From contig JAKQQP010000399.1 in the NCBI GenBank assembly GCA_029564115.1, forward strand, positions 1 through 64,000: a stretch of DNA of 64,000 bases, read 5' to 3'. The position numbers were made by a program, and so were the translations under genes. Of this stretch, positions 28,129 through 37,375 are shown piece by piece (positions within the stretch are counted from its first letter, which is position 1; every line of letters begins with the position of its first letter). Origin of the DNA: Candidatus Rifleibacteriota bacterium. GTDB taxonomy: Bacteria; Riflebacteria; Ozemobacteria; Ozemobacterales; Ozemobacteraceae. The notes under the pieces are model-generated. The model worked only from the letters and a program-made list of their open reading frames with translations. It did not search any database and was not told the DNA's origin.

Positions 28129-28716
28129 TCAGCGCACGTTGATTATGCTTCCCGGAAGGTTCGGCCGCGGCACACGGGTTGGAGTGCCACTCACCTGGCC
28201 CCAGTTGAAGCCACGAAAGAATCTTACCAGCACAGCACCGAGACCTACTGCCACCGGAGTAGCGATAATGGCACCGGCAGTAGCAGATCGGCGAATTGCG
28301 CTGCCGGTATGGTTATGCCGGCTCGACCAGCCACGATTTGCGCTACAATTTCTGTGGCAGGTATTTTCGACCATGCGGATGGCAATATTTATGCGATCCA
28401 GGGCTTCATGGCGATTGTTCCAGAGAATTTCCATTTTAGCATTGTCGATCACACGATCGAGCCTGCTGTCGAAGCAATTACAGCCCCCATGCCTTTTCAA
28501 CAGTCTTTGGGCATGGCTGAGATAAGGTCGGGCATTCTGAGTTTCGGTATACCCACGACCACTGGCAACTATATTGCAGGCAGAGTTGAGATCTGAGTAG
28601 ATGGCATTGACAAGGTCATTATGGCTGTAATGGCCGGCACTTGCCACCGGCAGAAAAGAAAAAACGAAAGAACATACCAAAAGAACACAGACAATTCGAT
28701 TAAAAACGGGTTTCAT
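28129..28716 (-). CDS. Exported Cys/His-rich protein of unknown function
   Basis: 195 residues from the ATG at 28716, which has a GAGGAAG site; the frame is open 60 codons further upstream without a start signal. It has a signal peptide (1-27, cut after VASA). A helical domain follows with paired cysteines (GGCNCF near 77; NTCHRNC near 118), then a His/Ser/Arg-rich stretch. A C-terminal hydrophobic segment (AGAIIATPVAVGLGAVLV) could anchor it. The Cys pairs suggest disulfides or metal binding outside the cytoplasm. Family not recognised. Confidence 0.7.
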   Translation of the reverse strand: MKPVFNRIVCVLLVCSFVFSFLPVASAGHYSHNDLVNAIYSDLNSACNIVASGRGYTETQNARPYLSHAQRLLKRHGGCNCFDSRLDRVIDNAKMEILWNNRHEALDRINIAIRMVENTCHRNCSANRGWSSRHNHTGSAIRRSATAGAIIATPVAVGLGAVLVRFFRGFNWGQVSGTPTRVPRPNLPGSIINVR

Positions 28717-28975
28717 ACAGCTTCCTCTTAAAATCGTTAAAACTACAGTCACTCTGCCGGCTTTTTTAAAACCGGCAATACAAAGTGGCAGATTCCTTTG
28801 AGCAATAACCGTGCCATAAATAAATATTTTTGGCTGAAATATTACAAAGCCATACAGGCAAAGCAATTCAAACACCCAGCCAATTTGCCACCCAACCATA
28901 TTTTTGCCGCGACAGCTGAATTTTTAACAGACCATTGCAAAAAAACAATCTACTCTCTGACAAAACAATGTTTCG

Positions 28976-29004
28976 TTGGCCGCATTGGCGGGGCATGCTA
29001 TACT
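28976..29004 (+). promoter_or_regulatory. Extended -10 promoter of the kinase/HDOD/phosphatase operon
   Basis: TTGGCC (28976-28981), 17-nt spacer, TATACT (28999-29004) preceded by TGC, an extended -10 element. Transcription should start near 29011. This rules out the open frame upstream of that point as coding and supports a start at 29042 or 29066 for the kinase. The remaining gap from 28717 holds nothing else notable. Confidence 0.6.
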
Positions 29005-29065
29005 TGACGACAGACCCGTTGTCAGAATATCGGCGGGCCAATTGAAATCATCAGGAAACAGCTCT

Positions 29066-29950
29066 GTGGAAAGCACGACTTGCAACAAAGCTTCGACTGT
29101 AACCCTGCCGGGAGCGGATCAAAAAAAGCAGGAAATCCTCGGTGCGCTGATATCAGGCATAACGCATGAAATAAATACTCCCATGCATTACCTTGAAAAC
29201 AACCTGACATTCTTAAAAGTCGCGTTCAAAGATATGTCGAGGCTTCTCGACAACTGCCAGGTGCTGCTTTCTAAAGTAAAGTCGGGCAAAAGCATCTCTG
29301 AAAAAGACTGGCAGAATCTTGCCGGCATCGAACACGAGACCGATCCGACTTATCTGAAAAACGAAATCGGCGACGCTCTCAAACAGTCACTCGAAGGCAT
29401 CAACATGGTTTCGCGACTGGTGCTGGCTCTCAAAGACTTTTCCCACCCTTCTCTGCACGAAATTTCGCTTACAGATATCAACAAGTGTATCGACACAGTC
29501 TGTACCATATCCCGCCATGAATGGAAAAGAGTCGCCGAGATGCAGCTGGAACTGGCTCGTGACCTGCCGTATCTCTATGCGTCCCGTGATGAACTGCACC
29601 AGGTGCTGCTCAACCTGATCGTCAACGCTGCCCAGGCCATCGGCGAAAAAATAGCGGTCGGAAAATACAATCGCGGCCGGATAACCATCAGAACTGCCTG
29701 CGAAAACGACCGGATCGTTGTCGAAATAACAGATGACGGCCCCGGCATACCTCAAAAAAACCTCAACCTGGTCTTCAACCCTCATTTTACAACCAAAGAA
29801 GCCGGAAAAGGGACTGGCATCGGCCTCAGCCTGGTCAAAAAAATCGTTGAACAGGCGCATGGGGGCGAGATATGCCTCAGATCAGATGAAGCTGTGGGCA
29901 CGTCATTCAAAATCTACCTGCCACACCGCCGCCACGAAAAAAATTTATGA
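29066..29950 (+). CDS. Cytoplasmic sensor histidine kinase without a sensor domain
   Basis: 294 residues from a GTG (29066) with AGGA 9 nt upstream; a TTG at 29042 is the alternative. It begins almost directly with the dimerisation/phosphoacceptor helix: ALISGITHEINTPMHYL, His near residue 34. It continues with a long helical insert and an HATPase domain (N box LIVNAAQAIGE, G1 DDGPGIP, G2 GTGIGLSLVK). There is no membrane segment or PAS domain, so input must come from partner proteins. It starts a three-gene operon with receiver-HDOD and receiver-phosphatase genes. Only the last of these has a canonical phosphoacceptor Asp, making it the probable phosphorylation target (inference). Confidence 0.85.
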   Translation: MESTTCNKASTVTLPGADQKKQEILGALISGITHEINTPMHYLENNLTFLKVAFKDMSRLLDNCQVLLSKVKSGKSISEKDWQNLAGIEHETDPTYLKNEIGDALKQSLEGINMVSRLVLALKDFSHPSLHEISLTDINKCIDTVCTISRHEWKRVAEMQLELARDLPYLYASRDELHQVLLNLIVNAAQAIGEKIAVGKYNRGRITIRTACENDRIVVEITDDGPGIPQKNLNLVFNPHFTTKEAGKGTGIGLSLVKKIVEQAHGGEICLRSDEAVGTSFKIYLPHRRHEKNL

Positions 29951-29969
29951 GCCATTCAGGAGCCCAGTT

Positions 29970-31175
29970 TTGAAACCTTACAGCCTGTTGTTTGCCGACC
30001 CCGACAAACATGTTCACAGCGGTCATCGCCGCATGATCAAAGCCCTCAAGCCTGACTGGACGATGTTCTTTGCCGATACCGCCAGAGAGGCCATGAACAT
30101 AATAGCTCTGTATCGGCCTGACGTGATCGTCGCGGAGCTCGACATGACTCTTGAAGACGGTTCTGACCTGCTGAAAGCCGTACAGATGGCATACCCTGAA
30201 ATTATCCGCATCGTTCTTTCGGGCGAGCCTGACGGAGAATCAGAGGTAGTCCTGCGGGCAACACAATCAGCCCATCGTTTTCTCGCAAAACCGTGCCAGG
30301 GCGAGGTTCTTATCGGCCACATCGAAAAAGCCGGGCGATTGCGCAAACTTCTGCACAGCAAAGACCTTCTCGAAATCATTGGGGGCATACCCTACCTGCC
30401 CAGCCTGCCTAACCTTTACCATGAGCTTGTCCGGGCAATAGAATCTCCGGCTGTTTCACTGGCCGAAATCGGCGACATTATCGCCAAAGACGTTTCAATG
30501 ACGGGTAGAATTCTGCACCTGGTAAATTCGGCTTTTTTCGGTCTGCCACGCAAGGTTTCCAGCCCGCAGACAGCGGTGGTAATGCTTGGCTTGAACGTAA
30601 TCAAGTCGCTGGTCTGTTACGTAAAACTTTTTTTTGCCGCCCCCGACATCATCACGCCGGGGCTGTCACTCGACAGACTCTGGGTACACAGCTCACTGAC
30701 CGCAAGACTCAGCAAAGAAATAGCCACAAGTCTGGGCGCTCCCCCCAACATCCAGGAAGACGCCTTCCTTGCCGGGATGCTGCACGATGTCGGCAAACTG
30801 CTACTGCTTGACCACCCGCGCTACTATAAAAAACTGCTGCAGACCATTTCCGACGAAAGCGAACAAACGTTCACTGCTGCTGAATACAAGCTTTTTAACA
30901 CCTCGCACGCCGAAATCGGGGCCTATCTGCTCGGGTTATGGGGGCTGCCGGACCCGGTAGTCGAAGCGGTGGCCTGTCATCACCGCCCTTCACTGCTGCA
31001 GTTTGAATGCTCGCCTGTTCTAATGGGCACCTGCATCGCCAATGCTCTTTTAACCTCGATCGTCGAAGAAAAAAGTCACATCGACCCTGACATTCTCAAA
31101 AACGAAGCAATCGGCAAACTGCTGCCGCAATGGCGACAGAGAGCCGAAACACTGCACAAGGAAAGCGTCAAATGA
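29970..31175 (+). CDS. Pseudo-receiver plus HDOD domain protein
   Basis: 401 residues starting at TTG (29970) with AGGAG 8 nt upstream. The frame is also open upstream, inside the kinase gene, but that reading is not protein-like. Residues 5-120 are a receiver-like domain in which the phosphoacceptor position is Glu56 (VIVAELDM against the usual VSDxxMP) and only one acidic residue of the DD pair (Asp10) remains; the Lys in FLAKPC is kept. Residues about 145-350 are an HDOD domain (SLPNLYHELVRAIESP, LVNSAFFGLPRKVSSPQTAV, GMLHDVGKLLLL). HDOD proteins act in chemotaxis-like and cyclic-di-GMP signalling. The Glu could mimic permanent phosphorylation. Followed by an ATGA overlap. Confidence 0.87.
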   Translation: MKPYSLLFADPDKHVHSGHRRMIKALKPDWTMFFADTAREAMNIIALYRPDVIVAELDMTLEDGSDLLKAVQMAYPEIIRIVLSGEPDGESEVVLRATQSAHRFLAKPCQGEVLIGHIEKAGRLRKLLHSKDLLEIIGGIPYLPSLPNLYHELVRAIESPAVSLAEIGDIIAKDVSMTGRILHLVNSAFFGLPRKVSSPQTAVVMLGLNVIKSLVCYVKLFFAAPDIITPGLSLDRLWVHSSLTARLSKEIATSLGAPPNIQEDAFLAGMLHDVGKLLLLDHPRYYKKLLQTISDESEQTFTAAEYKLFNTSHAEIGAYLLGLWGLPDPVVEAVACHHRPSLLQFECSPVLMGTCIANALLTSIVEEKSHIDPDILKNEAIGKLLPQWRQRAETLHKESVK

Positions 31176-32323
31176 AACCGAGAGTGCTGCTCGTCGACGA
31201 CGAACCTAACATAATTCATTCCTACAGTCGCGGCTTGCGCAAAGACTGGGATCTGGTGACAGCCATGAGCGGCGAAGAAGGTCTGCTGGCCATCGAAAGC
31301 CAGGGGCCGTTTGCCCTGATCGTTTCTGACTTCAACATGCCTCACATGAACGGCATAACCTTTCTGAGCGAAACACTGAAAGTTTCTCCAGAAAGCGTGA
31401 GAATGATGCTGACTGGTGAAGGTGACTTTCAGATCGCGACCAGAGCGGTCAACGAAGGCAATATTTTTCGTTTTATCACCAAACCATGCCCTCTTGAGCA
31501 ACTTAGCAGAGCATTACAAGAAGGCTATCGCCAGTATCGCCTGCTACAGCTCGAAAAAGAGGCACATCAGCAGGAGCTCACCATTGCCGGGGAAATTCAA
31601 AAAACACTGCTTATCGAAAAGGTTCCGGAAGGCCTGGACTGGCTCGACGCGGCTGCAGTAACCGTGCCGTCAAAAGATGTAGACGGCGATTTTATCGACT
31701 TTTTCAGATTCAACGATGCGTGTCTCGACCTGGTGGTCGGCGATGTCATGGGAAAAGGCCTGCATGCGGCAATGGTCGGCGCCGGAGCCAGAAACCAGCT
31801 GGCCAGGGTTTTGTGGCAGCTGTCACTGCAACGTGACCCGGCAGCACTTGAACCGGCATCGATCATGAATTGTTTTCGCGCAACCTTTGGCGAAAGGCTG
31901 AGCCAGATACAAAAATTCATTACCATGATTTATGCCCGTTTCGACCGAAACAGCCGGCAAATGACTTTTGTCGATGCCGGGCATGCGCCAATTCTTCACT
32001 ACTCGGCCAGCAAAGATACCTGGCACGAAGTCAAAGGCTCAGGGCGACCGACAGGCATGCCATACGACTCTGACTACGAGCAGATAACGCTGAGTTACGC
32101 GGTCGATGATATTTTTCTGTTTTATTCTGATGGCTTATGGGATGGCCGCAACGGGCAAAAAGAATGTTACGGGCAACGGGCAATGATGAATTGTGTTAAT
32201 GCCCTGAAAAAATACAGGGCCGACGAATTTATCGCCGCCCTGCTCGATGATTACCGCAAATTTGTGGTTCAGGGGCCTTTTTTCGACGATCTGACCATGG
32301 TTGTGGTCAAAATCAGACCCTGA
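31172..32323 (+). CDS. Response regulator with PP2C/SpoIIE phosphatase output
   Basis: 383 residues from the ATG overlapping the upstream stop (ATGA), with AAGGAAAG as ribosome site. Receiver 4-120: VDDEP acidic pair (Asp9, Asp10), phosphoacceptor Asp53 in IVSDFNMP, Lys in ITKPC. A coiled helix (about 125-150) links to a SpoIIE-type phosphatase (about 160-383) with DGDFIDFF, GDVMGKG, FYSDGLWD and FDDLTMVVV, all metal ligands present. This is the RsbU/RssB-like design in which phosphorylation of the receiver controls dephosphorylation of a STAS-type protein. The target is not encoded nearby. Confidence 0.92.
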   Translation: MKPRVLLVDDEPNIIHSYSRGLRKDWDLVTAMSGEEGLLAIESQGPFALIVSDFNMPHMNGITFLSETLKVSPESVRMMLTGEGDFQIATRAVNEGNIFRFITKPCPLEQLSRALQEGYRQYRLLQLEKEAHQQELTIAGEIQKTLLIEKVPEGLDWLDAAAVTVPSKDVDGDFIDFFRFNDACLDLVVGDVMGKGLHAAMVGAGARNQLARVLWQLSLQRDPAALEPASIMNCFRATFGERLSQIQKFITMIYARFDRNSRQMTFVDAGHAPILHYSASKDTWHEVKGSGRPTGMPYDSDYEQITLSYAVDDIFLFYSDGLWDGRNGQKECYGQRAMMNCVNALKKYRADEFIAALLDDYRKFVVQGPFFDDLTMVVVKIRP

Positions 32324-32338
32324 AACAGAGGTTTGTGC

Positions 32339-33946
32339 TCAAGGGTAGTCGATGGTGAAATTCGGGCTGGCGTATGCCAGATCACTGGGGCTTGTCAGAT
32401 CTTCATAGACCTTGCCATCGCCATTACCGGGCATCAGCTTTGCGAGCACGCCACCAACTATCGGCCAGCTTTTAACGGTTTCGCGCTTTTCGACACTCCA
32501 GTCGATGATTTTCAGTACAGTCTGAATACCAGGGGGCAGGTTCAGCTTGTTGCCTTTATCCATGCCGCCGAGCAATTCGCCGTAAGTGCCAAGATTTTTA
32601 TAAATTGGCACAAACAGCCTGGTAGCTGCAAACAGCAGATCTTTGCGGCTGGCGCCGGTCTCTTTAGCCATTTTATCGATATCACGCAGCAAAGCCAGGC
32701 CAATCGCCGCCTTGCTTTTAAGTTCGCGCATTTTGCCAATACCCCAGCCGGCGTCGAATTTGCCGGCGGCCAGATCTTTTTCATAGCTGGCATTGGCTGC
32801 CACAAAACCGGTAAAGGCTTCGTTGCTCTTGATTTTATTGAAAACTTTGTTCAGATTGTCACGGCCCTTCTTACCGGGAAAGGCGCGATCGAGGACATTG
32901 CAGCCCGGCACCAGCTCGTTGATGATGAATTCCTGCAGCTTATCCGGGTCTGGTGAATGGCTGTAAGAAATGGCAAAATTCATTACCTTGTCGGCAAGCT
33001 GATATTTGTTTTTGGGTTCGAGACCATCGATAGCGGCATGTATTGCAATCAAAATCTTGTCGCGCTCAGGGCTTTTATCGGCCACTCGCCCCTTAAAACC
33101 TGCGCCAACAGTGAATGCCTTGCTGACAAGCTCGCTGCAATAAAAAGCCCGATCATTATCACTGTTCGAAAAGGCATAATCATAGGGTTTGCCAAGTTGA
33201 GCCTCGGCATAGGCAACCGCCTTTTCAATGATCTTCTGCTCTTCAGAGGCGGGCTGACCGTCAGTGGGCCGCACAAGCCTGTAGGCCTGCCCCGAACCAA
33301 ACTCCTCATACCAGGTACTCATGCGAACCTTATCGCTGGTGGTATCGAACTTGTTGCCGGTAATGCCTACGGCTTCGATAATTACCGGCGGAACACTGTC
33401 TATAACCAGAGATGCGTGATAATACGGCCCTTTGGTCATCAGACAGATAAAATTTTCGTCGATATCTTTCTGCTTGATAGGCCCGGTAAGCACAACGTCG
33501 CCACGCCGGGTAGAAGTTATCAGCTTGACCATCTTTTCGTCTTTGCTGTAGCGGCGTGCCCAGTCGAGCATACGCACCGGATTACCAAAATCTCTTGAAT
33601 AATGACCGTTCCCTGCCGGGAAAAAGCTTTTGCAGAGACTTTTAGCGGCGTTGAGACCGCCATCTTTGCCGGCAAAGGGTTCTTTACCATCGAGGCATCT
33701 CTTTAAAACCGGGTAATAATGAGGCAGCAAACGCATATCCAGATAATTCTGCTCTTCGAGAGTAAGTTCAACAACAGCACTGGCATTGATCTGCGACAGA
33801 TCGAGCGATTTGCCATTTGCAATAACGACCTTACCCTCACCGAACGGGTTCAGGGGTTGAGCCTGCAGATTACCAGAAACACCTGCCAGCAGTAAAAAAA
33901 CAAACAACACGGGTACCAGAGCATTTTTTGCTTTTGCTTTAATCAT
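32339..33946 (-). CDS. Exported YiiX/YebB-like permuted NlpC/P60 cysteine hydrolase
   Basis: 535 residues with a signal peptide (1-29, cut after LQA). The catalytic core is in the circularly permuted order. It begins RRGDVVLTG, the His is in YYHASLVID (about 175), and the nucleophile Cys is in FYCSELVSKAF (about 268). This order is typical of the permuted papain-like superfamily, whose members cut peptide or amide bonds in cell wall or lipids. A C-terminal approximately 230-residue helical extension (from about 310) has no recognised match and is an unusual addition. Ribosome site GGAG precedes the ATG. It converges with the response-regulator operon (15-bp gap). Confidence 0.82.
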   Translation of the reverse strand: MIKAKAKNALVPVLFVFLLLAGVSGNLQAQPLNPFGEGKVVIANGKSLDLSQINASAVVELTLEEQNYLDMRLLPHYYPVLKRCLDGKEPFAGKDGGLNAAKSLCKSFFPAGNGHYSRDFGNPVRMLDWARRYSKDEKMVKLITSTRRGDVVLTGPIKQKDIDENFICLMTKGPYYHASLVIDSVPPVIIEAVGITGNKFDTTSDKVRMSTWYEEFGSGQAYRLVRPTDGQPASEEQKIIEKAVAYAEAQLGKPYDYAFSNSDNDRAFYCSELVSKAFTVGAGFKGRVADKSPERDKILIAIHAAIDGLEPKNKYQLADKVMNFAISYSHSPDPDKLQEFIINELVPGCNVLDRAFPGKKGRDNLNKVFNKIKSNEAFTGFVAANASYEKDLAAGKFDAGWGIGKMRELKSKAAIGLALLRDIDKMAKETGASRKDLLFAATRLFVPIYKNLGTYGELLGGMDKGNKLNLPPGIQTVLKIIDWSVEKRETVKSWPIVGGVLAKLMPGNGDGKVYEDLTSPSDLAYASPNFTIDYP

Positions 33947-34155
33947 GAACTCAACTCCAAAAAAACCGTATTATTCATGATTATACCTTCAAATAAAGAA
34001 AAAGTTTTACATTATCTCAGCAAAACCCGGGATGCCTGACCCTGTATTGAAGTTTGCATTTGCTGTACAGAAGAATCACGTATATCCTTAGATAGGTTGA
34101 CTGACGGTTTCGCAAAAAAACAGCAAAGGCATTCTACCGCCTCTCTGCAAAACTT

Positions 34156-36486
34156 ATGACAATAACTAAAGAACGCTTTATGGCACTGGTAGTGTCAATG
34201 CTTGCAGTCGCAGGACTACTGGCCTGGCAACTGCAGGGTGTTGCCGACCAAAATCTTGGCGGCACCGACAATATCTACCTTGCATTCACCATAATCATCA
34301 TCGCATTTCTGGTCAGAGTCGAAGCTTTTACGGAGGCTCTGGCCGTAATTTACGGCAGCTCACTGCTTTTCTGTTTTTTTTATCTTTTCATGGCACCATT
34401 TGAAGCCCCGGTGGTAATGGCGCTGTTTTTCTGGCCGGCGATGCTCTGGCAGAAACGCAAAATCGAATTCTGGCAGCTGATTTTTATCAGCGCGGCGTTG
34501 ATCGCCATGAGCTGGAAAGCCCTGGGGCGCCCTTCGATTCTGATTCTGCTCGCCCCGACATGCCAGATTCTGGCAATAAGACTGACTAGCAGCGTCAACA
34601 CCAGGTTTTCCAGAGAAGAGACAAACATGGGCCTAAACCTGAGTCACAAACAAAGACAGGCAATCAAAGCCGGCAAAACAGGCAAATCCGACTGGTGGGA
34701 AACTATCAGACCGGAAGTTGAAGCTTTTCCGCTACGACTACAGGAAGCCTGGCTGGACTTTACCGGCGCCACACCCCGCCCGCGACACTCAGAAACCGGT
34801 ATTGCCGACATGAAACTGCTGCAACTGCAGAACGCCGGCAAAATGTCGCAGGCTCTCACCAGCATCAAAAGACGAGATGCGCATTTTGCCCCTGACTCTT
34901 TCATCAATCGCGTCGAAAAAACATTCTGGAAAATACAAAATGCCTGGTATGACCAACAGATAGACAAAGTTCAACACCTGGTATCAGACGCTCTTTACGA
35001 GCAATTCAAGAGGCAGATTGAAGAACAGCATGAAACAGGCATAAAATTCAAACATCGCAACATGACCGTTTACGAAACGCGAATTGCGCAGGTTAACTGC
35101 GATAACAGTTTCGATGTGATTCACGTCTTTATCCGTGCCTCGTCGGCAGACACCATGATCGACCTCACCACCGGCGAAACCCTGGCACAAAACCAGGATA
35201 ACAGGCGTTTCAGTGAATACTGGACTTTCATACGCCGCCCGTCGGCTAAAACTCTACAAAAGCCAGGGCTATTGGAAGGCTCATGCCCCAACTGCGGTAC
35301 GCCGATCGAAATCGGGCAGGCCACCATCTGCGCTACCTGTAATTCTTTTATCAGATCTGGCTATTACGATTGGGTACTGGCGCAAATTACCCAGGCATGC
35401 GAATGGGAATACACCGAACCCTCACTGGTAGCCGACTGGCAGGCGATGAAACGTGATGACCCGGATTTCAACGTGCAACAGGTAATCGACCGTGGCGGCG
35501 TCATTTTCTGGATGCTGCGTCTGGCCGAAAGGCAACTCTGTGTCGATGCTGTCAGAAGATTTTCGACCGAGGCATACTGCAATTTTTATCAGACTCTCCA
35601 GGCCGAGACCTCTGGTATAGGTAGCGTTTTCATGGAAAACGTCGCACTCGCCTCGATCATACTCAAAGGTTTCAAACTCAACCGACACTGGAACAAACTC
35701 TACCTTCTCGTGGTCTGGAGCGGTGTTCCAGTCAGCAGGAACACAGCCGGCAAAGTTATTGAGGGTCGACGGGTAAGCACGGTCAAACGCGAAGTATTTG
35801 TTCTCGGTCGCCGTCAGGGCGTTAAAACCAATCTACAGAACACCCTGAGCAGTGCACACTGCCCAGGGTGCGGTGGGCCACTGCTTTCAGCATTTGCCAT
35901 AAACTGCGGCTACTGCAATACTGTTTTGAACGAAGGCAGCAACAGCTGGGTACTCGAACGAATCATTTCAGAGGGCGACAGCGAGTATCAGAGCATGCTC
36001 GCCAGAAAGGTCACCGAACGCATCATCGAAGAAGATGAAGCGGTACGTTCGGCCCGCGATGTGGTGACCATCATGGCACAACTGCTTCTGGCCGACGGCA
36101 AAACCGAAGTATGCGAATTGAATCTGCTCGAAAAGATCGCCGCAACTTACGGTATGACTGAATCAGATATCAACTCGATCATCTGGTCATTGAAACAAGG
36201 TGAAGTTTATGTCCCGGCTCCGGTCGATAACCGCGAAGCCTGGCACATACTGCTTTCGGCAACACGAATGGCCCTTGTCGATGATGAACTGAGCACCACA
36301 GAGGAACGCGAACTCGAAATTCTCGCCCAGCATCTGGGCTATTCAAAAGCCGATGTGCAGCGTGCCATAAAAGCCGAAAACATGAGAAAATTCACTGAGC
36401 GCCAGGAAATACAGCGTCAGGCCAATCTGGCAAAAGCGAACCTTGAAGCGAAGCAAAGCGCCTGCAGCAGAGATACAGAGCTATAA
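34156..36486 (+). CDS. Membrane protein with two Tim44-like domains, two zinc ribbons and a TerB-like domain
   Basis: 776 residues. N-terminal four membrane helices (about 8-28, 42-58, 64-98, 100-145) are followed by cytosolic or periplasmic modules in tandem. First is a Tim44-like domain (about 255-370; FINRVEKTFWKIQNAWYDQ then FSEYWTFIRRP) with zinc ribbon CPNCGTP...CATC (about 377-396). A second Tim44-like unit follows (about 430-560; NVQQVIDRGGVIFWMLRLAERQ) with ribbon CPGCGGP...CGYC (about 572-590). The last is a TerB-like all-helical domain (about 635-745; VVTIMAQLLLADGKTEVCELNLLEKIA, acidic loop), then a basic tail. Tim44-like domains bind membranes or proteins; TerB-like domains bind divalent metal. 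Function unknown. A weak ribosome site precedes the start. Confidence 0.75.
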   Translation: MTITKERFMALVVSMLAVAGLLAWQLQGVADQNLGGTDNIYLAFTIIIIAFLVRVEAFTEALAVIYGSSLLFCFFYLFMAPFEAPVVMALFFWPAMLWQKRKIEFWQLIFISAALIAMSWKALGRPSILILLAPTCQILAIRLTSSVNTRFSREETNMGLNLSHKQRQAIKAGKTGKSDWWETIRPEVEAFPLRLQEAWLDFTGATPRPRHSETGIADMKLLQLQNAGKMSQALTSIKRRDAHFAPDSFINRVEKTFWKIQNAWYDQQIDKVQHLVSDALYEQFKRQIEEQHETGIKFKHRNMTVYETRIAQVNCDNSFDVIHVFIRASSADTMIDLTTGETLAQNQDNRRFSEYWTFIRRPSAKTLQKPGLLEGSCPNCGTPIEIGQATICATCNSFIRSGYYDWVLAQITQACEWEYTEPSLVADWQAMKRDDPDFNVQQVIDRGGVIFWMLRLAERQLCVDAVRRFSTEAYCNFYQTLQAETSGIGSVFMENVALASIILKGFKLNRHWNKLYLLVVWSGVPVSRNTAGKVIEGRRVSTVKREVFVLGRRQGVKTNLQNTLSSAHCPGCGGPLLSAFAINCGYCNTVLNEGSNSWVLERIISEGDSEYQSMLARKVTERIIEEDEAVRSARDVVTIMAQLLLADGKTEVCELNLLEKIAATYGMTESDINSIIWSLKQGEVYVPAPVDNREAWHILLSATRMALVDDELSTTEERELEILAQHLGYSKADVQRAIKAENMRKFTERQEIQRQANLAKANLEAKQSACSRDTEL

Positions 36487-36504
36487 AACACAGGCATTGC
36501 GCCG

Positions 36505-36870
36505 TTATTTGCGTCTGTAACCGCATTTACATTGTTTCTTCGTCCCAATTACCCGTGCACATTCGGGGCAGAATTTGCTCATTTTGCTTTCGAGCTTTTC
36601 TTCGAGTTCTTTCTGCTTTCGCTGGGCTTCAAGCTTACGGGCCATTTCAAGGAAGGCGGCGTTTTCGGCAGGGTCGGCGGCGTCTTCCATAAGTTCATTG
36701 AACTTTTCGGCATAATCGGGGTTTTCCTGCAGGTAGGCCTCAAAAGCCTGCTGTGGGCTCAGATTTTTCCGCCAGAGGTGCTCATACGGGTAAATCGGCT
36801 CTTCTTCGAGCTTGTCTTCGCAAATGGCTATGAATTTGTCTTCCCATGCTTCGTATGGTTCGCGCTTCAT
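36505..36870 (-). CDS. Small acidic protein with a C-terminal zinc-finger-like Cys cluster
   Basis: 121 residues from the ATG at 36870 (site CAGG about 10 nt upstream); upstream codons in this frame overlap the next gene and do not look coding. It is rich in Glu and aromatic residues with a coiled helix (about 65-100) and ends in FCPECARVIGTKKQCKCGYRRK in parts: two CxxC-like pairs suited to zinc. It lies 19 nt after the ferritin-like gene and is probably co-transcribed with it. I do not recognise a family. Confidence 0.7.
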   Translation of the reverse strand: MKREPYEAWEDKFIAICEDKLEEEPIYPYEHLWRKNLSPQQAFEAYLQENPDYAEKFNELMEDAADPAENAAFLEMARKLEAQRKQKELEEKLESKMSKFCPECARVIGTKKQCKCGYRRK

Positions 36871-36889
36871 CGATAATGACCTGCCCTGT

Positions 36890-37375
36890 TCAGATTTCAA
36901 ACATTTCTTCTTTGGCACTTCTGGGGAAAATTTTTCTTTCCAGTTCCTGAAGTCGGCTGAGGTGCCCGGTAAAACTGTTTCGTACAGAAGCCACCTCAGA
37001 TTTAAAAAGCTCGTTATCAGTTTCAAAAAGCTTCTCTGACGAGCGTTCGCCCATTCCCTGCTCAAAACTGCGCATCACGGTAATGGCGTATCTCGGGGCA
37101 GTGCGCCCGCCCCTGATCTCGGCGAGGGCTTCTTTTGCCTGCTGATTGACGATTTCTATGGTGCGAACGCTCACTTTGCCCAAACGCCATTTTTCCGGGC
37201 TCTGCTCGATATCACCAAGCATTCTGGCAAACATGTCTGCATGTACCTGTTCTTCGCTGGCAAAAGACTCGAATTCATCTTTAAAATCCGGAAAAAGACG
37301 GGCACACTCGCGATAAATTTCCGCAAAAAGAGATTCATTCTGACACAACAACTCAACTATTTTTTTAACTTCCAT
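36890..37375 (-). CDS. Ferritin-like (rubrerythrin-type) helical protein
   Basis: 161 residues from the ATG at 37375 with an excellent GGGGAGG site. The first helix pair shows the diiron pattern ESLFAEIYRECARLFPDF and ASEEQVHADMFARML (E plus ExxH). The second pair (about 75-150) keeps Glu (FEQGMGERSSEK) and His (FTGHLSRLQELE) but with looser spacing, so full iron binding is uncertain. Related short proteins handle iron or peroxide. It is the first gene of a two-gene minus-strand unit with the zinc-finger-like protein. Confidence 0.65.
   Translation of the reverse strand: MEVKKIVELLCQNESLFAEIYRECARLFPDFKDEFESFASEEQVHADMFARMLGDIEQSPEKWRLGKVSVRTIEIVNQQAKEALAEIRGGRTAPRYAITVMRSFEQGMGERSSEKLFETDNELFKSEVASVRNSFTGHLSRLQELERKIFPRSAKEEMFEI

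Noticed and set aside
32333..33598. Two 200-codon plus-strand frames over the YiiX-like gene
   Set aside because: Antisense shadows; the minus-strand protein has signal peptide and catalytic motifs.
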